Part shown: positions 39,788 to 49,369 of the stretch, in pieces | Position numbering within the stretch: the stretch's first letter is position 1 | Layout of the letters: every line of letters starts with the position of its first letter | Assembly: GCA_934434925.1 (NCBI GenBank) | Contig: CAKSAC010000001.1 | Coordinates: 62,001 to 126,000, forward strand | DNA length: 64,000 nt | Origin: an uncultured Eubacteriales bacterium | GTDB taxonomy: Bacteria > Bacillota > Clostridia > Oscillospirales > CAG-272 | Direction: 5' to 3' | Notes under the pieces: model-generated | Seen by the model: the letters and a program-made list of their open reading frames with translations, nothing else | Told to the model about the DNA's origin: nothing | The model's database searches: none | Made by a program: the position numbers and the translations under genes

Positions 39788-42700
39788 GTGTCTTGTTTTG
39801 TTCATTTGCATTTGCATAGTGAATACAGTCTGCTGGACGGCGCCTGTCGCATTACCGACATTCCCAAGGCTGCCAAAGCCGCCGGCCATTCTGCCGTCGC
39901 CATCACGGATCACGGCGTTATGTACGGCGCGGTGGCCTTTTTCCGTGCGTGTCGTGACGAAGGAATCAAGCCGATTATCGGATGCGAGGTCTATGTTGCG
40001 CCGCGTTCCCGGTTTGAAAAAGACGGAAAACAGGATCAATCCGGTTATCATCTGATCCTTCTTTGTAAAAACGAAATCGGATACCGGAACCTCATCTGGA
40101 TGGTTTCCGCTTCTTTTACAGAGGGCTTCTATTCCAAACCCCGTATTGACCGTTCTCTTCTGGAAAAATACCACGAAGGGCTGATAGCGCTTTCCGCCTG
40201 CCTTGCCGGATATATTCCCCGCATGATTCTGCTGGGAGACATGCGCGAAGCGGAAGAAAATGCCCTTTGGATGCGCGGACTGTTCGGGGAAGACTTTTAT
40301 CTTGAAGTACAGGATCACCATCTTCCCGATGAAGCAACGGTTATGCGGGGGCTGATCGAACTTTCGGGTCGGACAGGCATCCCGCTGGTTGCGACCAACG
40401 ATGTGCATTACCTGCGAAAAGAAGATGCCGCAACACAGGCGATGCTTCTCTGTATCCAGACGAATAACGTCATTACGGACGGTCGCCCAATCGGCTTTGA
40501 GACCGATGAATTCTATTATAAAACGACCGAGGAAATGGAATCGCTCTTTTCCGTGTGCCCCGAGGCTGTTTCCAACAGTGCGCTGATTGCCGCAAAGTGC
40601 GATTTTTCCTTTCATTTCGGAGAGGTTCATCTGCCGACCTTTCCGATCCCTGCCAATGAGACGCATAGCGGGCTTTTGCGGCGCTATGCCATGGAAGGGC
40701 TTGCAAGGCATATCGGGCGCGGCGATATCGATTTTGCCTTCGGCAGCCGGCAGGAGTACGAAGAACGGATTGCGTATGAACTGTCGGTAATCGGACAGAT
40801 GGGGTTTGACGGGTATTACCTGATTGTCCGCGATTTTATCGCCTACGCCAAGGAACATGGGATTCCCGTCGGCCCCGGCCGGGGTTCGGGTGCCGGCAGC
40901 ATGGTGGCGTACTGTGTGGGGATTACGGATGTGGACCCCTTTCGTTTCGGACTGCTGTTTGAGAGATTTCTGAACCCGGAACGGATTACCATGCCGGATT
41001 TTGATACCGATATTTGCTACGAACGGCGAGAAGAAGTGATCGCTTATGTCCGGAGCAAGTACGGGGAGGACCATGTGGCGCAGATTGTCACATTCGGTAC
41101 TTTGGCGGCAAGAGCCGCCGTGCGCGATGTCGGGCGGGCGATGGGGCTTCCTTACGGGGAAGTGGATGCCGTGGCCAAGCTGATTCCGCATGCGCTGAAC
41201 ATGACGATCCGCGACGCGCTTTCTCAGCGGGAACTGGCCGAAAAATATGAGGCTTCCGACACGGTGCGAAAACTGTTGGATACCGCGATGGCGCTGGAAG
41301 GCATGCCGAGACATGCGTCCACGCATGCGGCAGGGATTGTCATTACCGATAATCCGCTTTCCGCATATCTGCCGCTGGCGGTGAACGGTGATGCCACGGT
41401 CACACAGTACGACATGGACACGGTGGCCGCGCTCGGGCTTGTCAAATTTGATTTCTTGGGTCTGCGGTATCTGACAATCATTTCGGATGCCGAGCGGCTG
41501 ATACGCGCCGAAAACCCCGACTTTGATATTACCGCCGTTGACCCGGAAGACAAAAAGACCTATGAGCTGATTTCCGAAGGGCGGACAAGCGGGATATTTC
41601 AACTTGAGTCGGGAGGAATGCGACAGCTTCTCACACAAATGAAACCGCAGTCGCTTTATGATATTACGGCCGCTATCGCTCTCTATCGCCCCGGCCCCAT
41701 GGAATCGATTCCGCACTATCTTGCCTGTCGGGAAGGACGTGAAAGCGTCACCTATGAAGTACCGGAACTCCGGGAAATTCTCGGCGATACCTACGGATGC
41801 ATTGTGTATCAGGAACAGGTCATGCAGATTTTCCGTTCGTTGGCGGGATATTCCTTGGCCCGTGCGGATCTTGTCCGCCGCGCCATGTCCAAGAAAAAGG
41901 CCGACGTCATGGAAGCCGAAAAAGCAGGGTTCGTTTCCGGGGCACGGGAGCGCGGCGTACCGGAAGAGGCGGCCGGTCACATTTTTGCGCGGATGCAGAG
42001 CTTCGCGGAATACGCTTTCAACAAAAGTCATGCCGCCGCTTATGCCGTTCTTTCTTTCCGGACGGCGTACCTCAAAGCGCATTACAGGAAGGAATATATG
42101 GCCGCGCTCCTCACGTCTGTACTCGGCGACACCGCCAAAACCGCCGAATATATTGCGGAAGCGTCTCGCGCCGGAATCGCCGTCCTTCCGCCCGATGTCA
42201 ATGAGAGCGGTATGAATTTCACGGTCAGCGGGCCGAATATCCGCTTCGGGCTTCTGGCGGTGCGCAATGTCGGCAGACCCTTTTGCGAAGCAATCCTTGC
42301 CGAACGGAAAAACCGCGCTTTCACGGGATTTTACGATTTTGCCGAAAGGATGATCGGGAGAGAGGCAAACCGCCGGCAGGTAGAGGCCCTGATCAAATGC
42401 GGCGCCTTTGACCGCCTCGGCGTATTCCGCTCCCAGTTGCTGGCATCCTATGAAAAGATTCTGGAAGACCTTTCGGAACGCGACCGCGCCAATATCAGCG
42501 GACAGATGGATATATTTTCCATGGGGGAGACTGCTCCGTCCACGAAAGACTATCAATATCCGGATATTCCGGAATTCGGCATCCGGGAACTTCTGACCCT
42601 GGAAAAGGAGAGTTCCGGCATGTATTTTTCCGGGCATATGATCGAAGATTACCGGAAAAACATAGAAGCTCTGCAGTGCGATCCGATTTCCGAAATATCG

Positions 42701-43264
42701 GAGGCTTTCGCAGAATCCGAGGACGGAGACGGAAAATACCGGCCGGAGAGCCGCGTGACGGTGGCCGGAATTATCAGCCGCCGGACGAATAAAACGTTGC
42801 GTAACGGTACGGTGATGTGCTTTTTCACGCTGGAAGACCGGTATGGGGAGATTTCCTGTATCGTGTTCCCGAATCTGCTTGAACGCCAGGGGAAAAGCAT
42901 TGTGAAAGACGCGGCCGTGGCGGTCAGCGGGAAACTTTCGGTCCGGGAAGGCGAAGCGCCGGAAATCATCGCTTCCGCGATAACGCCTCTTTGCTCGGAC
43001 TCCGCCGGAACTGCCGCGGCGGCCGATGGGGAAGAAGGCGGGACGACGCCGCGGCTGTTTCTCCGCGTGCGGGATCTTTCGGATGATACCTGCCGGCAGG
43101 CGCTTTCTCTGGCCGCCCGTTATCCGGGGAAGATACCGCTGGTTCTCTATGACGGAGGCAGTAAAAGATATGTCCGCGCCGGTGACCGGCAGGTTGATGC
43201 CGGAGAAGAGCTGCTTTCGGCGCTCCGCCGCATTCTCGGAGAAGGAAACGTAATTTTACGGTAG
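39788..43264 (+). CDS. dnaE: DNA polymerase III alpha subunit DnaE
   Basis: An 1158-residue DnaE1-type replicative polymerase. It has a PHP domain (HLHLHSEYSLLDG at residues 6-18, AITDHGVMYG), a polymerase core with catalytic Asp residues in MPDFDTDI near 404 and further Asp near 550, a helix-hairpin-helix region (about 830-900), and an OB fold (about 990-1060: VTVAGIISRRTNKT). GTG at 39788 has GGAGG five bases upstream, so the longer in-frame reading is rejected. It closes the nusB operon with no obvious terminator. Confidence 0.96.
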   Translation: MSCFVHLHLHSEYSLLDGACRITDIPKAAKAAGHSAVAITDHGVMYGAVAFFRACRDEGIKPIIGCEVYVAPRSRFEKDGKQDQSGYHLILLCKNEIGYRNLIWMVSASFTEGFYSKPRIDRSLLEKYHEGLIALSACLAGYIPRMILLGDMREAEENALWMRGLFGEDFYLEVQDHHLPDEATVMRGLIELSGRTGIPLVATNDVHYLRKEDAATQAMLLCIQTNNVITDGRPIGFETDEFYYKTTEEMESLFSVCPEAVSNSALIAAKCDFSFHFGEVHLPTFPIPANETHSGLLRRYAMEGLARHIGRGDIDFAFGSRQEYEERIAYELSVIGQMGFDGYYLIVRDFIAYAKEHGIPVGPGRGSGAGSMVAYCVGITDVDPFRFGLLFERFLNPERITMPDFDTDICYERREEVIAYVRSKYGEDHVAQIVTFGTLAARAAVRDVGRAMGLPYGEVDAVAKLIPHALNMTIRDALSQRELAEKYEASDTVRKLLDTAMALEGMPRHASTHAAGIVITDNPLSAYLPLAVNGDATVTQYDMDTVAALGLVKFDFLGLRYLTIISDAERLIRAENPDFDITAVDPEDKKTYELISEGRTSGIFQLESGGMRQLLTQMKPQSLYDITAAIALYRPGPMESIPHYLACREGRESVTYEVPELREILGDTYGCIVYQEQVMQIFRSLAGYSLARADLVRRAMSKKKADVMEAEKAGFVSGARERGVPEEAAGHIFARMQSFAEYAFNKSHAAAYAVLSFRTAYLKAHYRKEYMAALLTSVLGDTAKTAEYIAEASRAGIAVLPPDVNESGMNFTVSGPNIRFGLLAVRNVGRPFCEAILAERKNRAFTGFYDFAERMIGREANRRQVEALIKCGAFDRLGVFRSQLLASYEKILEDLSERDRANISGQMDIFSMGETAPSTKDYQYPDIPEFGIRELLTLEKESSGMYFSGHMIEDYRKNIEALQCDPISEISEAFAESEDGDGKYRPESRVTVAGIISRRTNKTLRNGTVMCFFTLEDRYGEISCIVFPNLLERQGKSIVKDAAVAVSGKLSVREGEAPEIIASAITPLCSDSAGTAAAADGEEGGTTPRLFLRVRDLSDDTCRQALSLAARYPGKIPLVLYDGGSKRYVRAGDRQVDAGEELLSALRRILGEGNVILR

Positions 43265-43268
43265 ACGA

Positions 43269-43297
43269 TTGACAGGCACACTCTTCTCATGTATAAT
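43269..43297 (+). promoter_or_regulatory. Perfect consensus promoter of cvpA
   Basis: TTGACA at 43269-43274 and TATAAT at 43292-43297, spacer 17. The expected start point is near 43304, 23 bases before the ATG. Confidence 0.9.
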
Positions 43298-43326
43298 GGA
43301 TATCAGTTTCTGAAAGGCAATGGGTG

Positions 43327-44004
43327 ATGGGATTTCTTGTTGATATTCTGATTGTTGTTTTTCTTCTCTTCTCGCTCTCGTACGGGTGGAAGAGCGGCTT
43401 TATCCGAGGGGTCCTCAACCGGTTCGGATGGTTGCTTTCGGTACTTGTGACGGTGTATTGCTTTCGACCGGTATCGGATTTCCTGAAAGAAAAGTATGTA
43501 TTTCCGGCCGTATACGAAAAAACGCTGGAATCACTTCGCTCTGTTTCGGCGGAATTGGCATCCAGCCGGGATGCCATGATTGAGGCAATTCCGGAGCGGT
43601 TTCGCAGTATTGCCCGGTTTCTCGGAATCGATCTTTCGGCGGCTGTTGACACATCGGTTTCTGCCGGCGGGGATGTTCTTGAAAATCTGGCCACCAATAT
43701 TGCCGGCCCGGTAGCCGGCATCCTCTCGGTTATCGTCGGAGCGCTTCTGACGATACTCCTTGTGAAGATCGGCTTGCGGCTGGTCACTTTCATTGTCGGT
43801 GAAATCGTGGAGGCGCTGCCGATCATTTCGACGCTGAACCGTGTCCTCGGCGTTGCTTTCTCGCTTTTGCTGGCACTTGCCGTCGTTTTTGCGACCGTAC
43901 ACCTGCTTGCTTTGGTCGCCGGGGATGTTTTTCATCCCGATGAAACATTTTTCGCCAAGTATTTTTACGATTTCAGTCCGATAGGATTTCTTTTCGGGAA
44001 CTGA
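43327..44004 (+). CDS. CvpA family membrane protein
   Basis: A 225-residue membrane protein of the CvpA family. It begins with helix-forming FLVDILIVVFLLFSLSYGWKSGFIRG, a good CvpA start (ends cited FLVDILIV and KSGFIRG), and has three more helices near residues 25-45, 130-165 and 175-200. The central part (50-125) is hydrophilic. CvpA proteins are linked to colicin V export in E. coli and to envelope integrity. ATG at 43327 has AAAGG upstream; the preceding in-frame GTG does not. The ClpE-like gene follows 19 bases on. Confidence 0.82.
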   Translation: MGFLVDILIVVFLLFSLSYGWKSGFIRGVLNRFGWLLSVLVTVYCFRPVSDFLKEKYVFPAVYEKTLESLRSVSAELASSRDAMIEAIPERFRSIARFLGIDLSAAVDTSVSAGGDVLENLATNIAGPVAGILSVIVGALLTILLVKIGLRLVTFIVGEIVEALPIISTLNRVLGVAFSLLLALAVVFATVHLLALVAGDVFHPDETFFAKYFYDFSPIGFLFGN

Positions 44005-44023
44005 AAGGATAGGATTTAGAAAC

Positions 44024-46327
44024 ATGCAACTGTGTTCTCATTGCAATACCCGCGTAGCGGTCGTGTTTGTGACAAGAATTGAAAAAGACCGCACGGTCAA
44101 TGAAGGCTATTGTCTCCCGTGCGCGCGAAAACTCGGCATCCGCCCGGTAAACGAAATGCTCGGGAAAGTCGGTATTTCCGGCGAAGAACTTGACAAGATT
44201 ACGGAAGGGCTTGATATGGCCATCCAGGAGGCTGCCGACAAAGGCGCCATCGATGGAAACGGCGAAACAGGGCCTATTCCGATTGACCTTTCCAAGCTCT
44301 TTCGCAACATGAATTTTTCCGCGATGCCGGACGGAGCGGATGCCCGCGTGGGCGAAAAAGGAAAAACAGACGGTCAGCGCAAAGAAAAAAACAAAAAGTT
44401 TTTGTCGGCGTATGGCCGGAATCTGACTGCGGCTGCGGCCGAGGGGAAACTTGACCGGATTGTGGGGCGCGACCGCGAACTGGAACGCGTGATTCAGATC
44501 CTTTGCCGCCGGCAAAAGAATAATCCTTGTCTGGTGGGAGAGCCGGGGGTCGGGAAGACCGCAATCGCGGAAGCGCTTGCCATCCGGATTACGGAAGCGA
44601 ACGTACCGTATCGCCTGCGTGACAAGGAAATATGGTTGCTCGACCTGACGGCGTTAGTCGCCGGCACGCAATTCCGCGGGCAATTTGAATCCCGTGTGCT
44701 GGGGCTTATTTCCGAAGTGAAAGAAGCCGGCAACATCATTCTCGTCATTGACGAGGTGCATAACATCGTCGGAACCGGAGAAAGCGAAGGCAGCATGAAT
44801 GCCGCCAACATTCTGAAACCGGCGCTTTCCCGTGGGGAGATACAGGTGATCGGCGCGACCACGCTGAAAGAATACAGGAAATATATTGAAAAAGACAGCG
44901 CGCTGGAACGTCGGTTTCAACCGGTGATGATTACAGAGCCTTCCGTGCGGGAAACGGCGGAAATGCTTTTGGCGATCCGCGGATATTACGAAAAATTTCA
45001 CGGCGTACATCTGCCGGATGCCACGCTGCGCGCCGCCGCCGCCATGGCGGAACGGTATATCACGGACCGCTTTTTGCCCGATAAAGCCATTGACCTTGTA
45101 GACGAGGCTGCGGCACGGCTTTCTCTGGATTCTCCGGAACTGAACCGCCGGCGGCAACTGGACGCGGAACTTGCCTCCATTGCGCGGGAAAAAGCCGCCG
45201 CAGAGGCGATCCCCGACGCGGAAGAGCCTGAAAAGAATGAAGAAAAATACAAGACGATTGCCGACCTCACCGTGCGGGAACTGAAACTCAAGGAAGAATT
45301 GGAGCCGCTGATCCCGATTTGCGACGCGTTGAGCGTCACGATAGACGATCTTGCCGCCGTGGTGGAAACCTGGACGGGCATTCCGGCAACCTCGATTGAC
45401 CGGAGCGAATTCCGGCAACTCGACGAATTACAGTCCGTCATTGAAAAGAAGATTATCGGTCAATCCGAAGCGGTTTCGGCGGTCGTGCGCGCCATCAAAC
45501 GCAAGCGCGCCGGGGTGTCGGCGAGACAGGCTCCTGTTTCCTTTATCTTTGCAGGGCCGACCGGCGTAGGAAAAACGGCGCTTGTCAAGGTGCTGGCGGG
45601 GGAACTTTTCCATCAGCCTGAAACCCTGATCCGGCTCGACATGTCCGAATACATGGAAAAACATTCGGTATCGCGGATTATCGGCGCGCCCCCCGGTTAT
45701 ATCGGTTTTGATGAGGCGGGGCAATTGACGGAAAAGATTCGGCGTCGTCCTTATTCCGTGATTCTCTTTGATGAAATCGAAAAAGCCCATCCGGATGTTC
45801 TCAATATTCTCTTGCAGGTGCTGGACGAAGGAAAACTGACCGACGCGACCGGCCGGCTCGTGAATTTTGAAAACACCGTCATCGTTATGACGACCAACGC
45901 CGGTTCGGAGCGGACGGCATCGGTCTCCGGCTTCACCGGAACGACAGAGGAAGTCAGCCGCGAGAAAACAGAGCGCGCGCTTTCCTCGTTTCTGCGCCCC
46001 GAATTCATCAACCGGGTCGATGAGATCATCACTTTCCGTTCGCTGTCGCGGGAAGATTTTGCGCGCATTGCCGACCTGATGTTACAGGAGACCAAAGACG
46101 CGTTGGCCGCGCGCGGTATCAATTTCACCTGGAAGCCGGAAGCCGGCCGTCTGATTGCCGATCGTTCGTATTCCGAAAAGTTCGGCGCACGGAACATGAG
46201 GCGCTATATTGAGTCCCATGTAGAGGACGCTTTGGCCGAACAGATTATTTCGCGGTACGGGGAAAAAGTTACAGAGGCCGGATTGAGCATCGGTGACGAC
46301 GGCGAACTGCGTATCAACGTATTATAA
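44024..46327 (+). CDS. clpE: ClpE-like Clp ATPase (class I, N-terminal zinc finger)
   Basis: A 767-residue Hsp100 unfoldase. Instead of the ClpC-type N repeats it starts with a zinc finger (CSHC at residues 4-7 and CLPC near 30), as in ClpE. A variable linker (about 40-130) follows, then AAA1 with Walker A GEPGVGKTA near 180 and Walker B LVIDEVHNIVG, a short middle domain, and AAA2 with GPTGVGKTA near 513 and Walker B VILFDEIEKAHPD. It probably works with ClpP from the 14-kb locus. No CtsR operator is seen. Nearest family is ClpE; a ClpC variant is the alternative. Confidence 0.88.
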   Translation: MQLCSHCNTRVAVVFVTRIEKDRTVNEGYCLPCARKLGIRPVNEMLGKVGISGEELDKITEGLDMAIQEAADKGAIDGNGETGPIPIDLSKLFRNMNFSAMPDGADARVGEKGKTDGQRKEKNKKFLSAYGRNLTAAAAEGKLDRIVGRDRELERVIQILCRRQKNNPCLVGEPGVGKTAIAEALAIRITEANVPYRLRDKEIWLLDLTALVAGTQFRGQFESRVLGLISEVKEAGNIILVIDEVHNIVGTGESEGSMNAANILKPALSRGEIQVIGATTLKEYRKYIEKDSALERRFQPVMITEPSVRETAEMLLAIRGYYEKFHGVHLPDATLRAAAAMAERYITDRFLPDKAIDLVDEAAARLSLDSPELNRRRQLDAELASIAREKAAAEAIPDAEEPEKNEEKYKTIADLTVRELKLKEELEPLIPICDALSVTIDDLAAVVETWTGIPATSIDRSEFRQLDELQSVIEKKIIGQSEAVSAVVRAIKRKRAGVSARQAPVSFIFAGPTGVGKTALVKVLAGELFHQPETLIRLDMSEYMEKHSVSRIIGAPPGYIGFDEAGQLTEKIRRRPYSVILFDEIEKAHPDVLNILLQVLDEGKLTDATGRLVNFENTVIVMTTNAGSERTASVSGFTGTTEEVSREKTERALSSFLRPEFINRVDEIITFRSLSREDFARIADLMLQETKDALAARGINFTWKPEAGRLIADRSYSEKFGARNMRRYIESHVEDALAEQIISRYGEKVTEAGLSIGDDGELRINVL

Positions 46328-46337
46328 GGAGTTTCAT

Positions 46338-47171
46338 ATGAGCAATGAATGTACGCACGATTGTTCAACGTGCGGAAATAAATGTGCCGAGGCGAGCCGG
46401 GAGTCCCTCCTCGCCAAACCGAATGAAAAGGCAAATATCCGCCGGATCATCGGGGTTGTCAGCGGAAAAGGCGGGGTCGGAAAGTCTTCTGTGACCTCGC
46501 TTTTGGCCGTCGGCATGGCGCAACTCGGGTATTCGGTCGGCATTCTGGATGCAGACGCGACAGGCCCCTCCATCCCGAAGGCGTTCGGATTGCATACGGG
46601 AACCGTGGAAGGGGATGAAGCGGGAAACATGATCCCCGTGGAAAGTGCCGGAGGGATCAAGGTGATGTCGGTCAATCTCCTCGTGGATGAAGAGGAGCGT
46701 CCGGTGGTGTGGCGCGGGCCGGTGATTGCCGATGTTGTCACACGCTTTTATACCGATGTTGCGTGGGGAGATGTGGATTTTCTGTTCGTCGATATGCCTC
46801 CGGGAACCGGGGATGTATCGCTGACGGTTTTTCAGAGTCTTCCGGTTGACGGAATCATCATGGTAACCAGTCCGCAGGAGTTGGTCTCCCTAATTGTACA
46901 GAAGGCTATTTCCATGGCAAAAATGATGAATATTCCTTTGTTGGGGCTGGTGGAAAATTTCAGCAGCTTCAAATGTCCGGAGTGCGGAAAGACCCACCGT
47001 ATCTTCGGAGACAGTCATATTGAAGAAATCGCCGCCAAAAACGCGACTTCGGTCCTTGTTTCTCTTCCGATAGACCCGCAGATTGCGCAACTCTGCGATC
47101 ACGGCGAGGCGGATAAGCTCGACACGACTGACGTTCGGGATGCTTGCAGGCGACTTTCGGCACTGCTTTGA
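46338..47171 (+). CDS. Mrp/NBP35 family ATP-binding Fe-S carrier
   Basis: A 277-residue P-loop ATPase of the Mrp/ApbC/NBP35 group, which delivers iron-sulfur clusters. The N-terminus is Cys-rich (ECTHDCSTCGNKCA), the deviant Walker A is GKGGVGKS at residues 43-50, and a C-terminal CPEC (near 213) provides the bridging cluster site. DMPPGTGDVSL is the family signature. AAGGAG lies before the ATG at 46338, ten bases after the ClpE-like stop. A terminator follows. Confidence 0.93.
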   Translation: MSNECTHDCSTCGNKCAEASRESLLAKPNEKANIRRIIGVVSGKGGVGKSSVTSLLAVGMAQLGYSVGILDADATGPSIPKAFGLHTGTVEGDEAGNMIPVESAGGIKVMSVNLLVDEEERPVVWRGPVIADVVTRFYTDVAWGDVDFLFVDMPPGTGDVSLTVFQSLPVDGIIMVTSPQELVSLIVQKAISMAKMMNIPLLGLVENFSSFKCPECGKTHRIFGDSHIEEIAAKNATSVLVSLPIDPQIAQLCDHGEADKLDTTDVRDACRRLSALL

Positions 47172-47208
47172 ATTTTTCGGCACTTTTGACCCGGGTTGCT
47201 TTCAGCCA

Positions 47209-47244
47209 CGGGAATGAACGACGTTTCATTCCCGTTTTTCTTTT
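47209..47244 (+). terminator. Terminator after mrp
   Basis: CGGGAATGAA and TTCATTCCCG form a ten-base-pair stem with a six-base loop, followed by TTTTTCTTTT. Confidence 0.92.
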
Positions 47245-47301
47245 GCAAACAGCCGGAGCTTTTCACAATATTTCACGGGAAGAAGCGTATCTTCGGACGG
47301 A

Positions 47302-47336
47302 TTGTGACATATTTCCCGACGGGGCATGCATATAAT
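47302..47336 (+). promoter_or_regulatory. Candidate spoIIG-type promoter with long spacer
   Basis: TATAAT at 47331-47336 has no -35 at the usual 17 bases, but TTGTGA lies at 47302-47307, 23 bases upstream. The spoIIG promoter of Bacillus subtilis also has an overlong (22-base) spacer and needs Spo0A. TTGTCAAA at 47351-47358 resembles a 0A box but sits over the start codon, so its role is doubtful. Confidence 0.45.
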
Positions 47337-47358
47337 AAAAGCAGAAAGGATTGTCAAA

Positions 47359-48234
47359 ATGCAGATAATTTATGCGGATGTGCTTCTTCTCATCAATTTT
47401 TCCATGGACTTTCTTTCATTGGCGTTCTGCGGCAGACTTCTTCACGCAAAAAGGAGACGGATTTTTTTGCTTCTCGGCGCTCTGATCGGCGCGGGATATG
47501 CCTTGGCGGCCGCTTTGCTCCCGGGAAACAGTCGGGTCTCTTTATTGTTACATATGGCTGTCTCTGTGCTTATGTGTTTTGTTTCTTACGGCGGGTGCGT
47601 CGGTCGGCGACGGTTTTTTGCGCTTTGCGCCTTGTTTTACGGCGTATCGTTTCTGTTCGGCGGCATGCTGACGGCGTTTTATCAGCTCCTGAATGCTTTT
47701 TTGAAGGATCGGCGTACGGTTTCGGACTTTCTGACAGGGGGCGAAGCGAAAATCACGGTCTTTTTTCTGTTGACACTCCTCAGCGCATGGCTGATCCGGC
47801 TGTCGATCCGGTTTTTCTCGGTCTCCCGCGCAACGCAAAGCGTGGAACTTCTCATTGAAAACGGCGGGAAGAACAGTCGTTTCCCCGCCATGGTGGATAG
47901 CGGAAACCATTTGCGCGATCCGCTTACAGGCCGTGCCTGCATTGTCGTTTCCCCGCAGTATGTCCGCAAACTTCTCCCGGCGGATGTTTTGAGACTTTCC
48001 GAATCCGGAACCCTGAACCCTGCCATGCTTTCACCGGAGAGCCGTCGTCGGATCCGTCTGATTCCGGCGGAATCTCTCGGAGGCAGTCAACTGCTCATCG
48101 GCTATGCGCCGGACGGGATCCGCTTGACAGACAATAAGGAAACCTATCGGGCCGATGCCGTTCTGGTGCTTTCCGGAAAGGAAAACAGCTTCAACGGATT
48201 CGGTGCCATCGTTCCTGCCGCACTGATTTCATGA
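47359..48234 (+). CDS. spoIIGA: Sigma-E processing peptidase SpoIIGA
   Basis: A 291-residue membrane-bound aspartic protease that cuts the pro-sequence of sigma-E after a signal from the forespore. Five hydrophobic helices occupy about residues 1-150. The catalytic Asp lies in PAMVDSGNHLRDP near residue 183. It starts IIYADVLLLINFSMDF, a typical SpoIIGA opening. ATG at 47359 follows AAAGGA. Its substrate gene sigE lies 15 bases downstream, the conserved order in spore formers. Confidence 0.92.
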   Translation: MQIIYADVLLLINFSMDFLSLAFCGRLLHAKRRRIFLLLGALIGAGYALAAALLPGNSRVSLLLHMAVSVLMCFVSYGGCVGRRRFFALCALFYGVSFLFGGMLTAFYQLLNAFLKDRRTVSDFLTGGEAKITVFFLLTLLSAWLIRLSIRFFSVSRATQSVELLIENGGKNSRFPAMVDSGNHLRDPLTGRACIVVSPQYVRKLLPADVLRLSESGTLNPAMLSPESRRRIRLIPAESLGGSQLLIGYAPDGIRLTDNKETYRADAVLVLSGKENSFNGFGAIVPAALIS

Positions 48235-48249
48235 TCCGGAGGTAATATT

Positions 48250-48978
48250 ATGAGATTCTTTCTTTTTTTCAAAAAACTGTTCGCCCGGTTACGCGCGTTT
48301 TTCTTCCGGCTGTTTTTGCCGAAAGACTGGGGGAAGATTTATTATGTGAACGGAACCACCGTGTTACCGGCCCCGCTCAGCAGAGAAGAGGAAGCCAGTA
48401 TTCTTTCCCGTATCGGGGAAGATGCGGAACTGAAAAAAACCCTGGTCGAGCGCAACCTTCGTCTGGTGGTCTATATTGCCAAAAAATTTGAAAGTACGGG
48501 AATTAATATTGAGGACCTGATCTCTATCGGAACCGTCGGGTTGATGAAAGCCGCAAACACCTTTCAGCCGGATAAAAATATCAAACTTGCCACCTATGCC
48601 TCCCGTTGCATCGAAAATGAGATATTGATGTATCTTCGCAAATCCAGCGGACAAAAACGCGAAATTTCGATTGATGAACCGTTGAATGTGGATTGGGACG
48701 GAAATGAGCTTTTGCTTTCAGATGTGCTGGGCAGCGATGCGGATGTGGTTTGCCGCCGGATTGAGGAAGTCGAAGAGAGAAAAATGGTTCGCGAATCGGT
48801 AGCGAGACTGGAGCCGCGGGAGCGGGAAATCATTGAATTACGGTTCGGGCTCGGCGGGGGAAGGGAAAGAACGCAAAAGGAAGTTGCCGATATGCTCGGT
48901 ATCTCGCAATCCTATATTTCCCGGCTTGAAAAAAAGATAATGGAAGAGTTGCGCGTCAGCATGGTAGAAAAAATCTGA
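48250..48978 (+). CDS. sigE: RNA polymerase sporulation sigma factor SigE
   Basis: A 242-residue sigma-70-family factor, the early mother-cell sigma of sporulation. The first 25-30 residues are hydrophobic and basic (FFLFFKKLFARLRAFFFRLF), the membrane-tethering pro-sequence cut by SpoIIGA. Regions 2 (VERNLRLVVYIAKKF, TVGLMKAANTFQPDKN) and 4 (TQKEVADMLGISQSYISRLEKKIMEEL, ends cited) follow. Position after spoIIGA separates it from SigK. The normal next gene in Bacillus, sigG, is not here. Confidence 0.94.
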   Translation: MRFFLFFKKLFARLRAFFFRLFLPKDWGKIYYVNGTTVLPAPLSREEEASILSRIGEDAELKKTLVERNLRLVVYIAKKFESTGINIEDLISIGTVGLMKAANTFQPDKNIKLATYASRCIENEILMYLRKSSGQKREISIDEPLNVDWDGNELLLSDVLGSDADVVCRRIEEVEERKMVRESVARLEPREREIIELRFGLGGGRERTQKEVADMLGISQSYISRLEKKIMEELRVSMVEKI

Positions 48979-48996
48979 TTTTTTTTGAAAAAAAGC

Positions 48997-49025
48997 TTGC
49001 AAAGCAGAAAATACTGTGCTATAAT
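48997..49025 (+). promoter_or_regulatory. Promoter of rpmE
   Basis: TTGCAA at 48997-49002 and TATAAT at 49020-49025, spacer 17. Confidence 0.85.
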
Positions 49026-49061
49026 GTCTTAGTATTATGAAACGAACAAAGAGGTGTAAAA

Positions 49062-49268
49062 ATGAAACCCGAAATCCATCCCGAGTATAAAACGGCCACT
49101 ATCCGCTGCGCTTGCGGCAACGAGGTTGTTACCCGTTCCGTCAAAGGCGATATGACGGTTGATATCTGCTCCAATTGCCATCCGTTCTTCACCGGTAAAC
49201 AGAAATTCGTGGATGCCGGCGGACGTGTTGACAGATTCAAAAAGCGTCTGGCTGCAGCCGGCAAGTAA
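49062..49268 (+). CDS. rpmE: 50S ribosomal protein L31 (zinc-binding type)
   Basis: A 68-residue ribosomal protein. It starts MKPEIHPEYKTATIRCACG and has the CSNCHPFFTGKQKFVD motif; Cys16, Cys18, Cys36 and Cys39 make it the C+ (zinc-containing) form, normally made when zinc is available. AGAGGTG precedes the ATG. It is monocistronic with its own promoter and terminator. Confidence 0.96.
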   Translation: MKPEIHPEYKTATIRCACGNEVVTRSVKGDMTVDICSNCHPFFTGKQKFVDAGGRVDRFKKRLAAAGK

Positions 49269-49340
49269 ACTCAAAAGACATGAAGACTGTCGCAAACAGA
49301 GCGCAAAACCTATTCGCGGCAGTTTTTCATTTTGCTGATA

Positions 49341-49367
49341 AAATCGGATGGATTCCTCCGATTTTTG
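49341..49367 (+). terminator. Terminator after rpmE
   Basis: AAATCGGA and TCCGATTT form an eight-base-pair stem with an eight-base loop, followed by a T-run. Confidence 0.8.
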
Positions 49368-49369
49368 GA

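Noticed and set aside
39734..42637. A 967-codon minus-strand open frame
   Set aside because: It is the complement of dnaE and arises from codon bias; it has no binding site or recognisable domain.
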